Positions 48,801 to 60,900 of a stretch of DNA of 64,000 nucleotides are shown here, piece after piece. Both the position numbers and the translations under genes were made by a program. The DNA comes from Membranipora membranacea (taxonomy: Eukaryota; Bryozoa; Gymnolaemata; Cheilostomatida; Membraniporidae). Under the pieces are notes generated by a model, which was not told the origin of the DNA, did no database searches, and was given only the letters and a program-made list of their open reading frames with translations. Position 1 is the first letter of the stretch. Each line of letters begins with the position of its first letter. The stretch lies in NCBI GenBank assembly GCA_914767715.1, contig OU612067.1, positions 18,853,001-18,917,000 of the forward strand. Reading direction: 5' to 3'.

Positions 48801-49470
48801 ATCCTGGAGTATCTGAGTAATGGAGTACCATCTCTCTCCCCATACCAGCAAAGGGAGCCTGAGGAACACAGGTTATGGTATGTGGAACTTATATTACTTT
48901 GAGATGTTACATTTTCCATACAAGCATTAGATAAAGATTTTGTTCAGATAGCATTAATTGCATAATGTCAGTTCGTTCGTTCGGTAAATGATGGGAACTC
49001 CAGTTAAAAAAGTAGAGGCGATTATTGAGTGATAATAAAATAATAGAAGTATTTGAAGCATTCAAATTACTAATCAATTGCTATGATGATATGGTCAAAT
49101 TAAGTGGCAAAAACACTCTATTTGCTGCACCATTTTGTTCAGACTTGAAACAGTTAAATTTATCACTACCTAAAATTTGCCAAACCTCATGAAAACTTCC
49201 ATTTAGCTATTGATGGTGTTTGCTGGTATGAAGTCATGCCAAACAAGCTGAACTAAACTCTAGCAAACATTTACATGGAGAGTAAGTTATTAATGTACGC
49301 TGTCATACCGGGTATGATTTCTCCGAGCTGCTACTGCTGCTCAGGTCAGATAACTTCACATCGTCTCCTTTATTCTTCTGTTTGGTTGTGGCAGCATTGT
49401 ACTCTATATCATCAGCAGGCAAAGTAGTCTCAGAATCACCATTCGCTGGAGCAAACGACTTCTTACCCAT
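42820..49470 (-). CDS. SLC3A1-like: SLC3A1 (rBAT)-like amino-acid transporter heavy chain with GH13 fold, 658 aa
   Basis: Thirteen coding exons: 49470-49309, 48858-48707, 48152-48046, 47815-47636, 47194-47046, 46731-46606, 46313-46194, 45564-45461, 45178-44983, 44647-44465, 44093-43962, 43565-43414 and 43033-42820. All phases agree (659 codons with stop). SLC3 proteins are type II glycoproteins that bring an SLC7 light chain to the plasma membrane. Order: cytosolic tail 1-78 with PFAGMGREM, membrane helix about 79-101, Cys106 at the place of the rBAT/4F2hc cysteine that bonds the light chain, then an alpha-amylase-type barrel ([15 protein letters not shown] at 121-135) and a C-terminal beta domain. 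DFIPNH (207-212), GIRVDA with Asp309, TEAY with Glu372 and GNHD with Asp437 are all intact. These are the catalytic residues of GH13 glucosidases, and human rBAT has Pro where GNHD has His. Start chosen for context AACATGG. A 5' untranslated exon may end near 49874. Confidence 0.93.
43786..43813. repeat. Short palindrome (CATAGAGTTA type) in an SLC3-like intron
   Basis: CATAGAGTTA and TAACTCTATG arms separated by 8 bases. The same arms lie at 10732-10754. Confidence 0.65.
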
Positions 49471-49752
49471 GTTTGGCAACTTCACCTGTGTCTTTACTTC
49501 ACTGTAAAGTATTAAAAAATATATTGTGATTAAGGATGTCTGACCTGTGATTAAGAAAGAAAACAATTTCGTAAAGTGCGTTTTGCCAAGACTCCCATTC
49601 CTAATCATCTTTTATAAATTCTAATATCATTGCTCCAATAAGCACCCTAATTGGACAGCACACACTGAGCGTCAAGATGGACATCAATCTTTGAAATAAA
49701 CACATACTATGAATATCAGTAAGCCTGCAGAAAAAAGCAATCCCTGCATCTC

Positions 49753-49784
49753 AACACGGAGTAAGTATATACTTACTCTGTGTT
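49753..49784. repeat. 32-base near-perfect palindrome
   Basis: AACACGGAGTAAGTAT followed by its reverse complement with one mismatch, which would be a G-U pair in RNA. Related to the palindrome at 2487-2514. It lies 280 bases upstream of the SLC3-like start codon, within the putative first intron. Confidence 0.7.
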
Positions 49785-49874
49785 ATTAATAGGGATGAAA
49801 TAATTCGTAAATTTGAGTTCAACTAGTTGTAATTAAATGATAATAAGTTTAAGCTAGTGAAGTGAGAGCTTACC

Positions 49875-51186
49875 TAATGCCGAACCTCTCCGCTCTATGA
49901 TCAGCAGTAGAATGTGATACCACTGACTGTATAGGAGTAGTACACACCTACCACAGAAACCTCAGTCTACGTCACTGAATCAGACTATAGCTGTCTTATC
50001 ACATCAAATCATGTTGACTTTGTTATCTGAAATCCTAAGTATCATCTAAAATCTTCAACTTTAGCGTAGGTGTATCTTCAGATAGCAGTGTTTGTCGAAG
50101 CGTCGCATTGGTTGAGTTCACTGCACCCTGTAATGAACTCATGAAGAATCTCAGTCTTATTTGCTAACTAAAATTTGATGGCTTGAGAACATAAATCAAA
50201 ACCATATAATGAGATGACAGCATTCCTTTACTGCGTGAAGTCTGTTATTTTTGTGAAACTGACCTCAAATAACCTACTAGTATTGCTGACCGCATCCCAA
50301 TTAATTAGCGACTATGAAATAACATCAACTCTAGATCCCTGAGATTTTCGGCCTGTTGTTTGAAGCTCAGCCAGAGAGTATATATATATTAGATATATAT
50401 TAGATATATATAGATATATTATCTATAGTCTCTGGCTCAGCTGAAGCGAAATTCTTGCCTGGGAATTGATAAGCTATCGTGAACACATCCCAGCTATCAT
50501 GCTCCTATATACATATAGTACTGAATTGGCTTGTTCGGTTTATCAGCATTTAATCTGCCATGTAGTAAGGTATGTACCCAAAAAGGCAACCCATGACAAA
50601 TCTGCGATGTCTGACAAGTATAACTTGCAGAGCAGAGTACCTGATACCGTTTTGATATTCTGCTAAAGATCTAGGTTTTGTTTCATTATCTTATTCATGG
50701 TCCACTTCTGTTTGCCATTATTTTTTTAAATTAATGCTGCTGTGAAGCTAACATTATATCATAATATGACATAAACTACCATAGTTCATAGTTGGAGTAA
50801 TACCCATGATGCGTTTGCAAAGGGCCAGCAAAAAATAAAAATCAAATATGATATTTTCAGAGTTGGCAGAAAAATTATCCAGCATCGCAGAGTTATTAAA
50901 TTGAGAGTAAATTGGTAAGGACTAGACCAAGTTTGGTCCATTTGCCTACATTAGGAGTTGCTCCTGATTAACTGGTCACGCCAACTGGAAACGCCACAAA
51001 TAACCATATAGAAACCACTCGCCTATGCCCTCTCGCTGCCTAATAAAGAATCTGAGTGATCGCCTACAAAAGTTTCCACACGAGAGAATAGCAAAGAAAA
51101 TTGAGCGTGGGTCTACAGCACAGGTATATATCTCAGGTTTATCAATGTTCCAGCAGCCCTCTATATACGTATTAACACATATAAAG
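49875..51186. other. Upstream region of the SLC3-like gene
   Basis: The candidate untranslated first exon of the SLC3-like gene ends at about 49874 on the minus strand (GGCATTAG|GTAAGC), so its promoter should lie just above this point. About 50369-50440 is an imperfect hairpin: AGCCAGAGAGTATA and TATAGTCTCTGGCT arms around a TATAGA-rich centre. No gene is seen in the rest. Confidence 0.4.
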
Positions 51187-51783
51187 CTAAGAGTCTTCAC
51201 TACCTGCAGTCTGTGTTCCAGGTACGGCAGACAGTACCTCATCTTCTTTCTTAGCCATTTCATCATCATCACTACCTGCAGTCTGTGGATCCTCTACTAA
51301 TGTTAGACTATATTCATCAGGTGTAGATAGTATTGGAGAATGTGATCTCAGGTTCTCATACCTCATAGAATATAAAATAAAAAGTATTGGTAAGAATATC
51401 TTCTCTGTGTGCTCCTCTCTCCTCTGGTGAAGTGTCAAATGGACCAGAGGCTAAAACTTTTGCCCGTGTCAACCCACTTCAAGCTGATTTTGCACTTTAG
51501 TGTTAAAAAGAGACATGTTAAAAAGTCATGGTGTATAGCCATAATAATACAATACGTTGGCCTTAACTCTTAATTAATGTGACATTCTAATCGATGAGAT
51601 GAAACTATCATGAATTTTGGCGTTACATAAAGTACTGAGTTGTAAACTGGTTCAAGTGCTCTTAATCTGCTGCCGTAAGATAATTGAAATTAAAATTCCA
51701 CTTACTCCATTTTTGTTTACATCATAGGTAAGTCTACGGGCAGGATCATTATCAGGGATAATGTCATAAATACTGTCAAGTTT
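51187..51783 (-). CDS. Candidate last two exons of an unknown protein (acidic, Tyr-bearing tail)
   Basis: Exon 51783-51706 has acceptor CCTCACAG|AAACTT and donor AATGGA|GTAAGT. It encodes LDSIYDIIPDNDPARRLTYD and NKNG within 26 codons. Exon 51354-51187 has acceptor TATGAG|AACCTG and encodes 55 residues ending TQTAGSEDS and stop. Phase is 0 at the join, which is consistent. The tail has four Tyr, including SIYDII, which fits an inhibitory-type tyrosine motif (S/I/V/L-x-Y-x-x-I/V/L), and a duplicated QTAGSxD block. It resembles the cytosolic end of a membrane receptor. I could not find upstream exons with a membrane segment, so the rest of the gene is unknown and the call may be wrong. Confidence 0.35.
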
Positions 51784-53720
51784 CTGTGAGGGTGTTCACT
51801 GTTCATGGCTCTGAGCTTATGCCAGTCTCAATCAAAAAATTATAACTTATGCATTGACGCTGACGGATTATATCTGGTCATTTCTAGGTGAGTAAGTCAA
51901 GAACATCATTTCAGTCTGCTTCATTCAGTGATGAGCCTGACATGTAACTGCACCTTTATTTACACATCACCTTTTTTTTGCATTCAGATCTCATTTTGAG
52001 CATAATATATATTATCATCTTTGAAGCAATGATAGTGATTGCCTCTTGGGTTAAGACACTTGGACCCATATCGTACTAATGCTCCAAACTTTACCGGTCC
52101 CGCCGGAGACATGGATATTATTTATATCAAAAAGGCAGAGGGGGTTCTTCTCAATATGTGTGTCGTGCTCACACACACTGTACCTCGGGTATCTTTAGTC
52201 TTGTTCTGCAAAGACCAGGGTAGGAAGAACGGGGGGCCAATTCCTAAACAGCTGGTGCCGTGTATGAACTGAACCTCAAAAATAGCAAGTCTGTCCCCTT
52301 AATCATCAGATCACGCCTGGACGAATCATGTTATACAATATTATTCAGTAGGACATCTCTTAAGGTGCTTTCTATGGCTTCAATTCTTAAATATAAATTA
52401 ACCTGGAAGCCCTGTGAAGATCAGGTCGATCTCACATGATTATTTCATCATTAGACCTGAGATCACTGGGAATTCCAGAAAAGTGCATTGTGGGATACGT
52501 ATTGACAGGCCTCAACTCGTTGTCCCACACAGCAGTGTGAGATAAAGCAGTGTAGTTGAGAGGACAGGTTTTAGCCCCAAAGGTCATATCAATCAATAAT
52601 TTGTTTTTTTTTAGTGTTGAGAATAGGAATCACTCATTTTGTGCTTTCCAACCGGACCACCTGATGTAGCAGCAACGCTAAGATTTGGGGTTGATGGCGG
52701 AATATTAATCATGACAACAAGTGACATCATTACTGATTAAACACACCTCTGGCAGTTTACTATCCATTGAGAACTTACTTTGCGCAACTATCTTATCATC
52801 ATTTGCTTCAACATTCAACTCCTTTCAACAATTCTTTATGATTTGATTATATATCTGAAGGTCAAGGCTAAGTTGATGCCGGGACTGAGTTGTTCAGGGA
52901 GAAGTAATAGGTGCCTATCCCCCAGCTTCAATTTTAACTTTTTTGTTTTAGTATCGTGTTAATAATGTATCAGGCTCATTGTCAAAAAATTTGGATGGTT
53001 ATGCTGATTTTTTAGGTGATTATGCATTGTCATTGTTAATTGGTCAAGTTCAGTTTGAAAAAAAAATTTATATTTTTGTAAAATTGCAAAATTTTGATCC
53101 CACTTTGACAGTGATATGGAGTCAGCGCAAGACAACAGACAGCGGTAAATATATCCTAACTCTACCTCCAATCAAGTTAAAGACTAGCTCCAGGCCAAAA
53201 ACTACAAAATGGAATAATGCTTCTCAAAACTTATCTTTATAAACCTTTCATGCGAAGCTTTCCACAGAACAAAAATAATTTCAGATTTTGAACTCTGTCC
53301 ATCTACCTTATTATTATCTTTACTTAGCATGGACAAATTTTGTGTGAAGTAAAAATTTGTTTTGTCTGTGCTTGATAAAACAACAGTGTATATTTTTACG
53401 CTGAGGTCCATTCCCATATTAATTTCATATTGAATTGCATCACAATGTTTTTTTATCGGTTAATAGTTATTTTTCCTTTTGTATCTCGTGTAAACCACGT
53501 CATCTTACAGTCGAGTTTAGAGCAGGGCTGAAGATAAGCAGATTTTGGTTTGGCCGCCTGTCATACCAAAAACATCTTCACAAGGCTTTGCCTTTTCTTT
53601 CAACTGTTTAGCGTAATTCATCTCCATCATCCACTGCTGGAAACCCTTGTGTCAGTGTCCAAGTCCTGCATTTCAATTACATTACAGCCACTTACAGATG
53701 CCATATTTTCACACTTTTCT
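51784..53720. other. Region without supported exons
   Basis: Upstream exons of the candidate gene at 51187-51783 might be here on the minus strand, but none could be supported. It contains a SINE at 52018-52320. About 52400-52460 is loosely palindromic (AGATCAGGTCGATCTC / GAGATCACT). Open frames at 52959-53242 overlap on both strands and look like chance. Confidence 0.4.
52018..52320 (-). repeat. tRNA-headed SINE, near full length
   Basis: In the same orientation and order as the SINE at 10020-10355: ATCATCTTTGAAGC at one end, GGACCCATATCGTAC and ATATCAAAAAGGCAGAG in the body, and a degenerate tRNA head near 52260-52320 (GAACCTCAAA..CCCCTTAATCATCAGATCACGCC on the + strand). Diverged copy. 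Confidence 0.6.
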
Positions 53721-53877
53721 GTACTTCGATACCTTTCATGATGATAAACATAACACACCGTTTCACTTCTCAGCCTGGTCATTTTGCGAACAGTGAGAGT
53801 ATCACTGCTCACAAAATGACCAGGCTGAGAAGTGAAACGGTGTGTTATGTTTATCATCATGAAAGGTATTGAAGTAC
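53721..53877. repeat. Long near-perfect hairpin, 66-base arms
   Basis: The arms at 53721-53786 and 53812-53877 are reverse complements with a single mismatch. The 25-base spacer itself holds a 6-bp stem (CAGTGA / TCACTG). Such identity implies recent origin or selection on pairing. It could be a fold-back transposon or a precursor of small RNAs. The 86-residue minus-strand frame across it is not a gene. Confidence 0.85.
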
Positions 53878-55713
53878 AGTACAACAATCATATCAGATTT
53901 TCGAACACTGTCTATCTAGCTGAGCTCTCATAGACCTTACTCTCACCTTAACGGGGGTCTAACATGCTCCACTTCTGATATAAAAACATTAGAATCTCAG
54001 CCTGAGTTTCCTCAGCTATTCTGTATTTATCTACCATAAATATAAAGTTTGATCAAACTTGCTAGAATTCAGAGTTGTGTCCCTCTACAATTCATCAGAT
54101 TATCAGACTTAACATAACAGACGTTATGTCTGAGCTCAAAACTTTCACGCATGTTAGAAATGACTGTTTTCATTCTGGTATTGCTGCGATTGATTATGCA
54201 AGATTCCAGGGTAACATTCGGGTGTCAGTATGACGCCCCAGTATAATCTGTTCCCATTATACTTGTGCGATGCTAAATTCTGGTACACCTTACAATAATT
54301 GAGTATGGATTTGGAAAAACACACAACACTTTGTGAACTCATAGTGCCTAGCTAGTTCATTAGCAGGCAAATTACTCCGATTTATGAGAAAACATGATTT
54401 TCTGTTTCTTAGCAGAATAAAATGTTACATCCTCTCTCTTATTCCAAACAGGGAAAAAAATTCAAGTTTCTATTTTCGAAAATGTGATAATCGAACAACC
54501 CCCAAATAGTTCTTAACACTTTTCCCTGCCAATGAGCAGCACAGCAGGAGAAATTATACATTTCCCCATTTGAGGGTATTGACGATAACTGGGAATGTTC
54601 TCAACTCGCTATTTGGTTGCGAATTTTCTATGTTGCCGACTAACATTTCAAAGTTCATAATAATATTATGTCATCTATGCCATTTATTAATGTTCTGTGT
54701 TTAATATGTCTGACAGTGGAAAAAATCTATTGGTTGGGCATAATCAAAAATCCAAGGAGAGAATTTACCTATGAGGATGAGAGCATCTAATATCACTAAT
54801 GACAAGATCAAAGAATTCTAAGAACCCCTACCCAATATACTTTGGTTGAAATAAAGGGTCATACCAGAATATTTGAGCACGTCATAGCTCTATCTTTGTG
54901 TTCCTACATGCGCTCTCCTAACGGTGTCGGCAATGTATACCTGTTTTAGGGTGTTTATGCCAGAAGTCTGTTATCAAAAATTATTGATGTGATGACCATA
55001 ACCAGTAGATTAAAGTTAAGCATTAACATAATTATAGCTTGAACAAGCTGTATTTCACCAATGATTGTCTTTTGTGTAAATTTGAGCACAATTAATTTAT
55101 CAAGGCAGTGTTTGATATGCAGACATGCCAATGGTACGACAAATATTATCTCTATAGAAACTTTCCCTATCTTTTCACGAAAAAGAACAATCTCTAGGAT
55201 TTCTAGGAGTTCTAAAACTGAAAAGTCACCACACCTGCAATGGGAAAATTTAACTTGTATATAGACAGAAAGTAAAAAGGTCAATTGGGCTTATTTTGGC
55301 GCCGTCGCTATGGAGCAGAGAAATTCTTATCTCATATCTAGAACAGAATCGATCCCTTTGGTAGCGCAGGGATATTAGTTACTCTGGAGCTACGCTAGAG
55401 GCATCTTGATTCATTGCTCATAGATATTCAAGTATACCAAACATGTTTTAGATGTTAAGTCGAACCCACGTGGAAGAAGAGATTTATTATAGATTTTTGG
55501 GCTGTTCAAAAACTGTTGGTACTTTGCTGGGCAGGTAACATCCATTTTACTTTTTCCAACAAGCTTCAAGGTACATACCCAGTTGTGGGCTAAAGTAAAC
55601 CAACCCCTGTATATCCCATCCTATGCCTTGATTCAATAATTTCTATATTCGCATGCACAGTGACTGTTTTGGCAGCATGGATAGGTACAGTATGATCTCC
55701 ATTGGATTAAAAT
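53878..55713. other. Intergenic region, no gene seen
   Basis: AT-rich sequence. Short open frames on both strands at 54955-55284 mirror each other and show no domain. No repeat or RNA gene is recognised. Confidence 0.4.
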
Positions 55714-56842
55714 GCAAACTGATAGGCGATGTGAATTAATGATGTAAATAAACATTTGATTTTAGCTATCAGTCACATTGCATCCAATAATCTATCAACC
55801 GTGACAGATTCTTGGCAGTTGACATTGTGCTGGTATAACCTTATACAATGTAGTTATAAATGTCAGTGAATAAAAAGATGAACAACACTGAATCAGTTTC
55901 AGAGGTATTAGTAGGCAGTGATACACATACACATAGTTGGCATGTCAGCTTCTTTGGCTGGGGAAGCATAGTTGTGAAAACAACTGCGACAACATAGCCT
56001 GCTCAGCTTTGAAAACATCTCTGTTAGTACTAGTAGTGCCAGCATCTTGGCAATACAGGTACTCTGCTTGTAGTAGGTGAAAGCTGCAAAAACTAGAATT
56101 ACATTTTGAGCGACCCAGGAGCTAAGAGAAATGGATTGAACACTGTAGTAGATGACAGAGGTAAATGAACTTCTACTTCGATCATGATGTGGTTTTTAAT
56201 ATTATGGATTTGGCACTAGCTAGGCCAACAGGAACTCATAAGAGAATTCGATTACAATGTACAAAGTTCAGTATGAATCTCACACAACGACAAACTGATA
56301 GGCGATTAAATTGCAACTGATAGGCTATGTGAATTAATGATGTAAACAGACATTCCATTTTAGCTATCAGTCACATTGCATCCTATAATCTATCAACCGT
56401 GACAGATTCTTGGCAGTTGAAATTGTCCTAACATATCCTTGTACTGTTAAATGTTTTTGAGGTTTATGAACAACATTGAATTAGTTTCAGAAATAATTTC
56501 GGCAGAGATACACATGTGCAAAGTCCGCAGGTCAGCCACTTTGCCTAGCGAAGCATAGTTGTGAAAACAACAGTAATAGCATACAAAGCTCAGCTTTGAA
56601 AACATCTTTGTAAGTAGTGTCAGCATCTTGGCAACACAGGCTTTCTGCTGCTGGGTGAAAGCTGCAAACAACTAGAATAACATTGTGAGTGACTCAAGGC
56701 AGCTAAGAGAAATGGATTGACACTGGGGTAGATGACAGAGGTAAGTGAAGTTCTACTTTGATGGTGATGTGGTTATGAATATTATGGATTGCTGTATGAT
56801 GCTTTGACAATAGAAATATTTTGGCACTATCTAGGCAGCCAT
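55714..56842. repeat. Tandem duplication, about 0.5-kb unit, two copies
   Basis: Copy 1 at about 55714-56224 and copy 2 at about 56313-56842 share AACTGATAGGCGATGTG-like starts, AGCTATCAGTCACATTGCATC, AACCGTGACAGATTCTTGGC, GCTCAGCTTTGAAAACATCT and TATTATGGATT in order. They are diverged by point changes and small indels. No conserved open frame runs through both, so they are probably not exons. Confidence 0.75.
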
Positions 56843-57033
56843 TCTCCCTGATATAGGCAATGAACCGAAAGGAGTTCATTGATCTAGGTCACCAGGAACT
56901 CATATTACATATTACAAATATATATTGCCATGAAGGACGTTTTGAAAATAATGGCAATGCAAACTTCAGTGAAGGTAAGCACAAAGCTGCCTTACAGTCG
57001 GCCTTTGTCCGATATAGTTGGGATGATACGCAC

Positions 57034-57072
57034 CCTGTCTTGACAAGCCCCAACAAAGCTTGTCAAGACAGG
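57034..57072. repeat. 14-bp inverted repeat related to the transposon interior
   Basis: CCTGTCTTGACAAG and CTTGTCAAGACAGG arms around CCCCAACAAAG. The same words (AACAAAGCTTGTCAAGAC) occur inside the Mutator-like element at about 27772-27789, so the two share an origin. Confidence 0.65.
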
Positions 57073-57973
57073 CTAGGATGATATAGTAGCTAGTAGATAT
57101 CAGATCATCAACAGGTGTTAGATCATGGCTGTGTTGATTAGAATGTCGGTATGTACTTGTATCCATGCTGAGTTTACTCAAGTTGAGCCCATCAGCCTTG
57201 TCAATGACATCTCAGGAGGCGTAGGTAGGCATCAAATGATCCACAGTTATCGTTATATATGTAATCAATCAATCTTCCGCCAAAGTAGTGAGGGCCAATT
57301 TAATACTGTGAGGTTTTGTGGACTGATGTACTGAGACATAAAACGGTTTGAAATGTTCCTCTAAAATTTGATTTGCTTGACTTGCTGGTTCCCTACAGGT
57401 CACATGACTTTGGATCTCCCCCTGAGCCTACTTCCTTGTTTAGCTAAACTTTAAGGCTTAATTATACTAAAGCGTATCGCAGGCTGTAGACCGTAATAAT
57501 TCAAAATTCAGACGTAATCCGTAATGCACTGGTGAGCACACTGCAACGTATACAGCCTTAATAGGTTTGGTTAACAAACACCAGATCAGTAAATGCAAGT
57601 GTGCTTTCGTGGGAACAAGAGGAGCAGTAGTGAATAGAGCGAAATAGAGATAGTGATATTTGAGTTTGTTTGGTCTTTTAAATTCTCCCTGAGTAATGCG
57701 GTTTGTGGGTAAGGAGAATACGAGGGGAGAATCCCATGAGACAAGAGGGGAACCCGAACTCGAGACCTTGCTTTATAGTTCTAAATGTGATTAATTGCTC
57801 CATCAAATCCTCATTCCAGTGATGTAATATAACAGGATATTCTAATATCTCTGTTCTAACTGCTGATCTGTGACTTTATTAGTAAATAAATAATGTACTT
57901 CATACAGTCTGTTTCCTGTTGATCCAGTAATATCTCATTGTCATACGGAGTCGGAGCACTGGTAGATTAGACT

Positions 57974-60900
57974 ATGGCGGAAGTCGGAGATGGAGGTACT
58001 GCCAAAGGACGCAGGACATCAGATAAACAAATGCTGACTAAAGATGGTTTCCCTGTGACTTCTGAAAGTGAGGCATGTAAGTGGATAAAAGATACTTAAA
58101 GTGAGATCACTATAAGTGTTATAATTGTGGTTACTTTTATCTGCAACATTTTGTAGATTTAAAGACTTACAAGATTAGCGATCAAAAGACAGTTTTCTGA
58201 GCTTCTGAGAAATTTAAGCCGCTCTTTAGAGTTGTCTTCCCGTCTGTCTTGAAACACCATTATTTTGCCTGATTCTCGCTGACATACAAAATCTTTATCA
58301 CCACTGGGAAAACATGCAATTATGGGCAAATTATATACTTACCTTGACTTGTCTTAAGTGGGGGAAGGGTAGTGCTATGAGACTGTATTTTCTGGGATAT
58401 TGACAGCTACAGACAATTTTTGCCTATTAATTAAACACATCCTTGATGTAGTGTCAGCATGTTCCAAACAGTATGCCAGTGTATTCATGATTATGAGAGT
58501 TGTCTGTATTTGAGATTCGTATGAATTGAAGCGATCGGTTGCGCTATTTAAAGCTGCTCCTGATTGCTGTTAATATAATAAAAGCTACCCTGTAGAGTTT
58601 TAAGGTTTTTTGAGACTTGAGGAATTAATTAATTTTAGCCTTTCACTTATGTTTTTGTGCAGGTTATAGAATATGGTATAAACATAGTTTGGAGCCAGAG
58701 TGCACTGACTTGCTGATTAATGACCCTCATCTAACCCAGATATCACTGTCAGATCTGACAGCTGCTATTGATGGCCTCGATATCACTCACATGATGATCA
58801 GCGGTGATATCCCACCTACTCTTGGTCAGATAGCTCCTGATCTGAAACAACTCAGACTAAGAAAAATACGACACCAAGATCAGCTACAGAGGTGAGCCTA
58901 CCTTTTGTGGGATATGGTATGGTGTGTCTGTATCTGATTTGTGTGAGTGCATTTAGTGAAGCGATAGTATGTCCAAGGAAAACTATTGTTGAGATTCTTA
59001 AATCTCCTATCATGTGAGTTTTCTTCCTATTATCAGCACTCTAATGGTGTTGAGTGAAAAATTGAAATTTAATATCATGTAAAACTTAAATCCCATTTTC
59101 GCGTAGGGTATTTTGATGACCGATATCAATAACCATGGCGATTCGTTATCACCAGCAGTAAGCCCATTAGTTATATGTGATAGTTATTTCCTGATCACCT
59201 CACATGTAATTTTAATATATTACAGCATTTGTTCACTGACAGCTCTAGATAAGTTATATGTATCACAAAATAATAGACTACAAACGTTACCTGATGATAT
59301 AGGTATGGTGAAGTCACTAAAGGAATTAAGGGTGTGGGGCTGTGATCTGACTCATTTACCTACGAGGTTAGTAATTTTCTTATGATCAGATTTATGAAAG
59401 TGATATATTAGTGATGTTACATAATTTATGATAGATAATTTGGATAAAATGCAGGAAACTATAATAAAACAAAGTTTCATTTTATATTAGAAGAAAATAT
59501 TGATGACAGAAATTCACACTCTGGCTATTATTTCAATAATCTGTGACTGGTAGCTTTCTCCTTGTTACACTTCACATATAACATATTATGATGTATATTA
59601 CAGTGTCTGTTCCTTGACAGCTCTAGAGAAGTTAGATGTATCAGATAATAGTAGACTTCAAACGTTACCTGATGATATAGGTATGATGCAGTCACTGATG
59701 GTGTTAGATGTGTCAAAATGTGATCTGACCCATTTACCTTCAAGGTGAGAAATGCTCTTATGATCAGAACTATCGAAGTAATATATTAGTGATGTTACAT
59801 AATTTATGATAGATAATTTGGATAAAATGCAGGAATCTATAATAAAAAAAAGTTTCATTTTATATTAGAAGAAAATATTGATGACAGAAATTCACACTGT
59901 GGCTATTATATCAATAATCTGTTACTGGTAGCTTTCTCCTTGTTACACTTCACATATAACATATTATGATGTATATTACAGTGTCTGTTCCTTGACAGCT
60001 CTAGAGAAGTTAGATGTAATGGGTAATAAAAAACTACAAACGTTACCTGATGATATAGGTATGATGAAGTCACTAAAGGTGTTAGATGTGTCTCACTGTG
60101 ATCTGACTCATTTACCTACAAGGTGAGTAATGTTCTTATGATCAGATTTATGAAGTAATATATTAGTGATGTTACATTATTTATGATAGATAATTTGGAT
60201 AAAATGCAGGAATCTATAATAAAAAAAAGTTTCATTTTATATTAGAAGAAAATATTGATGACAGAAATTCACACTGTGGCTATTATATCAATAATCTGTT
60301 ACTGGTAGCTTTCTCCTTGTTACACTTCACATATAACATATTATGATGTATATTACAGTGTCTGTTCCTTGACAGCTCTAGAGAAGTTAGATGTAATAGG
60401 TAATAAAAAACTACAAACGTTACCTGATGATATAGGTATGATGAAGTCACTAAAGGTGTTAGATGTGTCTCACTGTGATCTGACTCATTTACCTACAAGG
60501 TGAGTAATGTTCTTATGATCAGATTTATGAAAGCGATATATTAGTGATGTTACATAATTTATGATAGATAATTTGGATAGAATGCAGGAATCTATAATGA
60601 ATCAAAGTTTCATTTTATATTAGAAGAAAATATTGATGACAGAAATTCACACTATTGCTATTATTTCAATAATCTGTGACTGGTAGCTATCTCCTTGTAT
60701 TACTTCACATATAACATATTATGATGTATATTACAGTGTCTGTTCACTGCCAGCTCTAGAGGAGTTATGTGTATCAGGTAATAGTAGACTTCAAACGTTA
60801 CCTGATGATATAGGTATGATTAAGTCACTGAAGGTGTTATATATGTTAGACTGTGATCTGACTCATTTACCTACAAGGTTAGTAATGTTCTTATGATCAG

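Noticed and set aside
53627-53887. 86-codon minus-strand open frame
   Set aside because: It is produced by the long hairpin; the same residues appear from both arms in opposite frames.
56860-57081. Possible exon ending at a GAAG|GTAAGC donor near 56973
   Set aside because: A single splice-like site with no partner exon of matching phase and no recognisable protein sequence.
57700-57830. tRNA-like block on the minus strand (GAGGATTTGATGGAGCAATTAATC and GAGTTCGGGTTCC)
   Set aside because: The boxes are too degenerate and no stems pair well; possibly an old SINE head, but not strong enough to list.
59528-59858. Minus-strand open frames across the LRR introns (also 62426-62659)
   Set aside because: They are shadows of the repeated LRR exon+intron units on the other strand.
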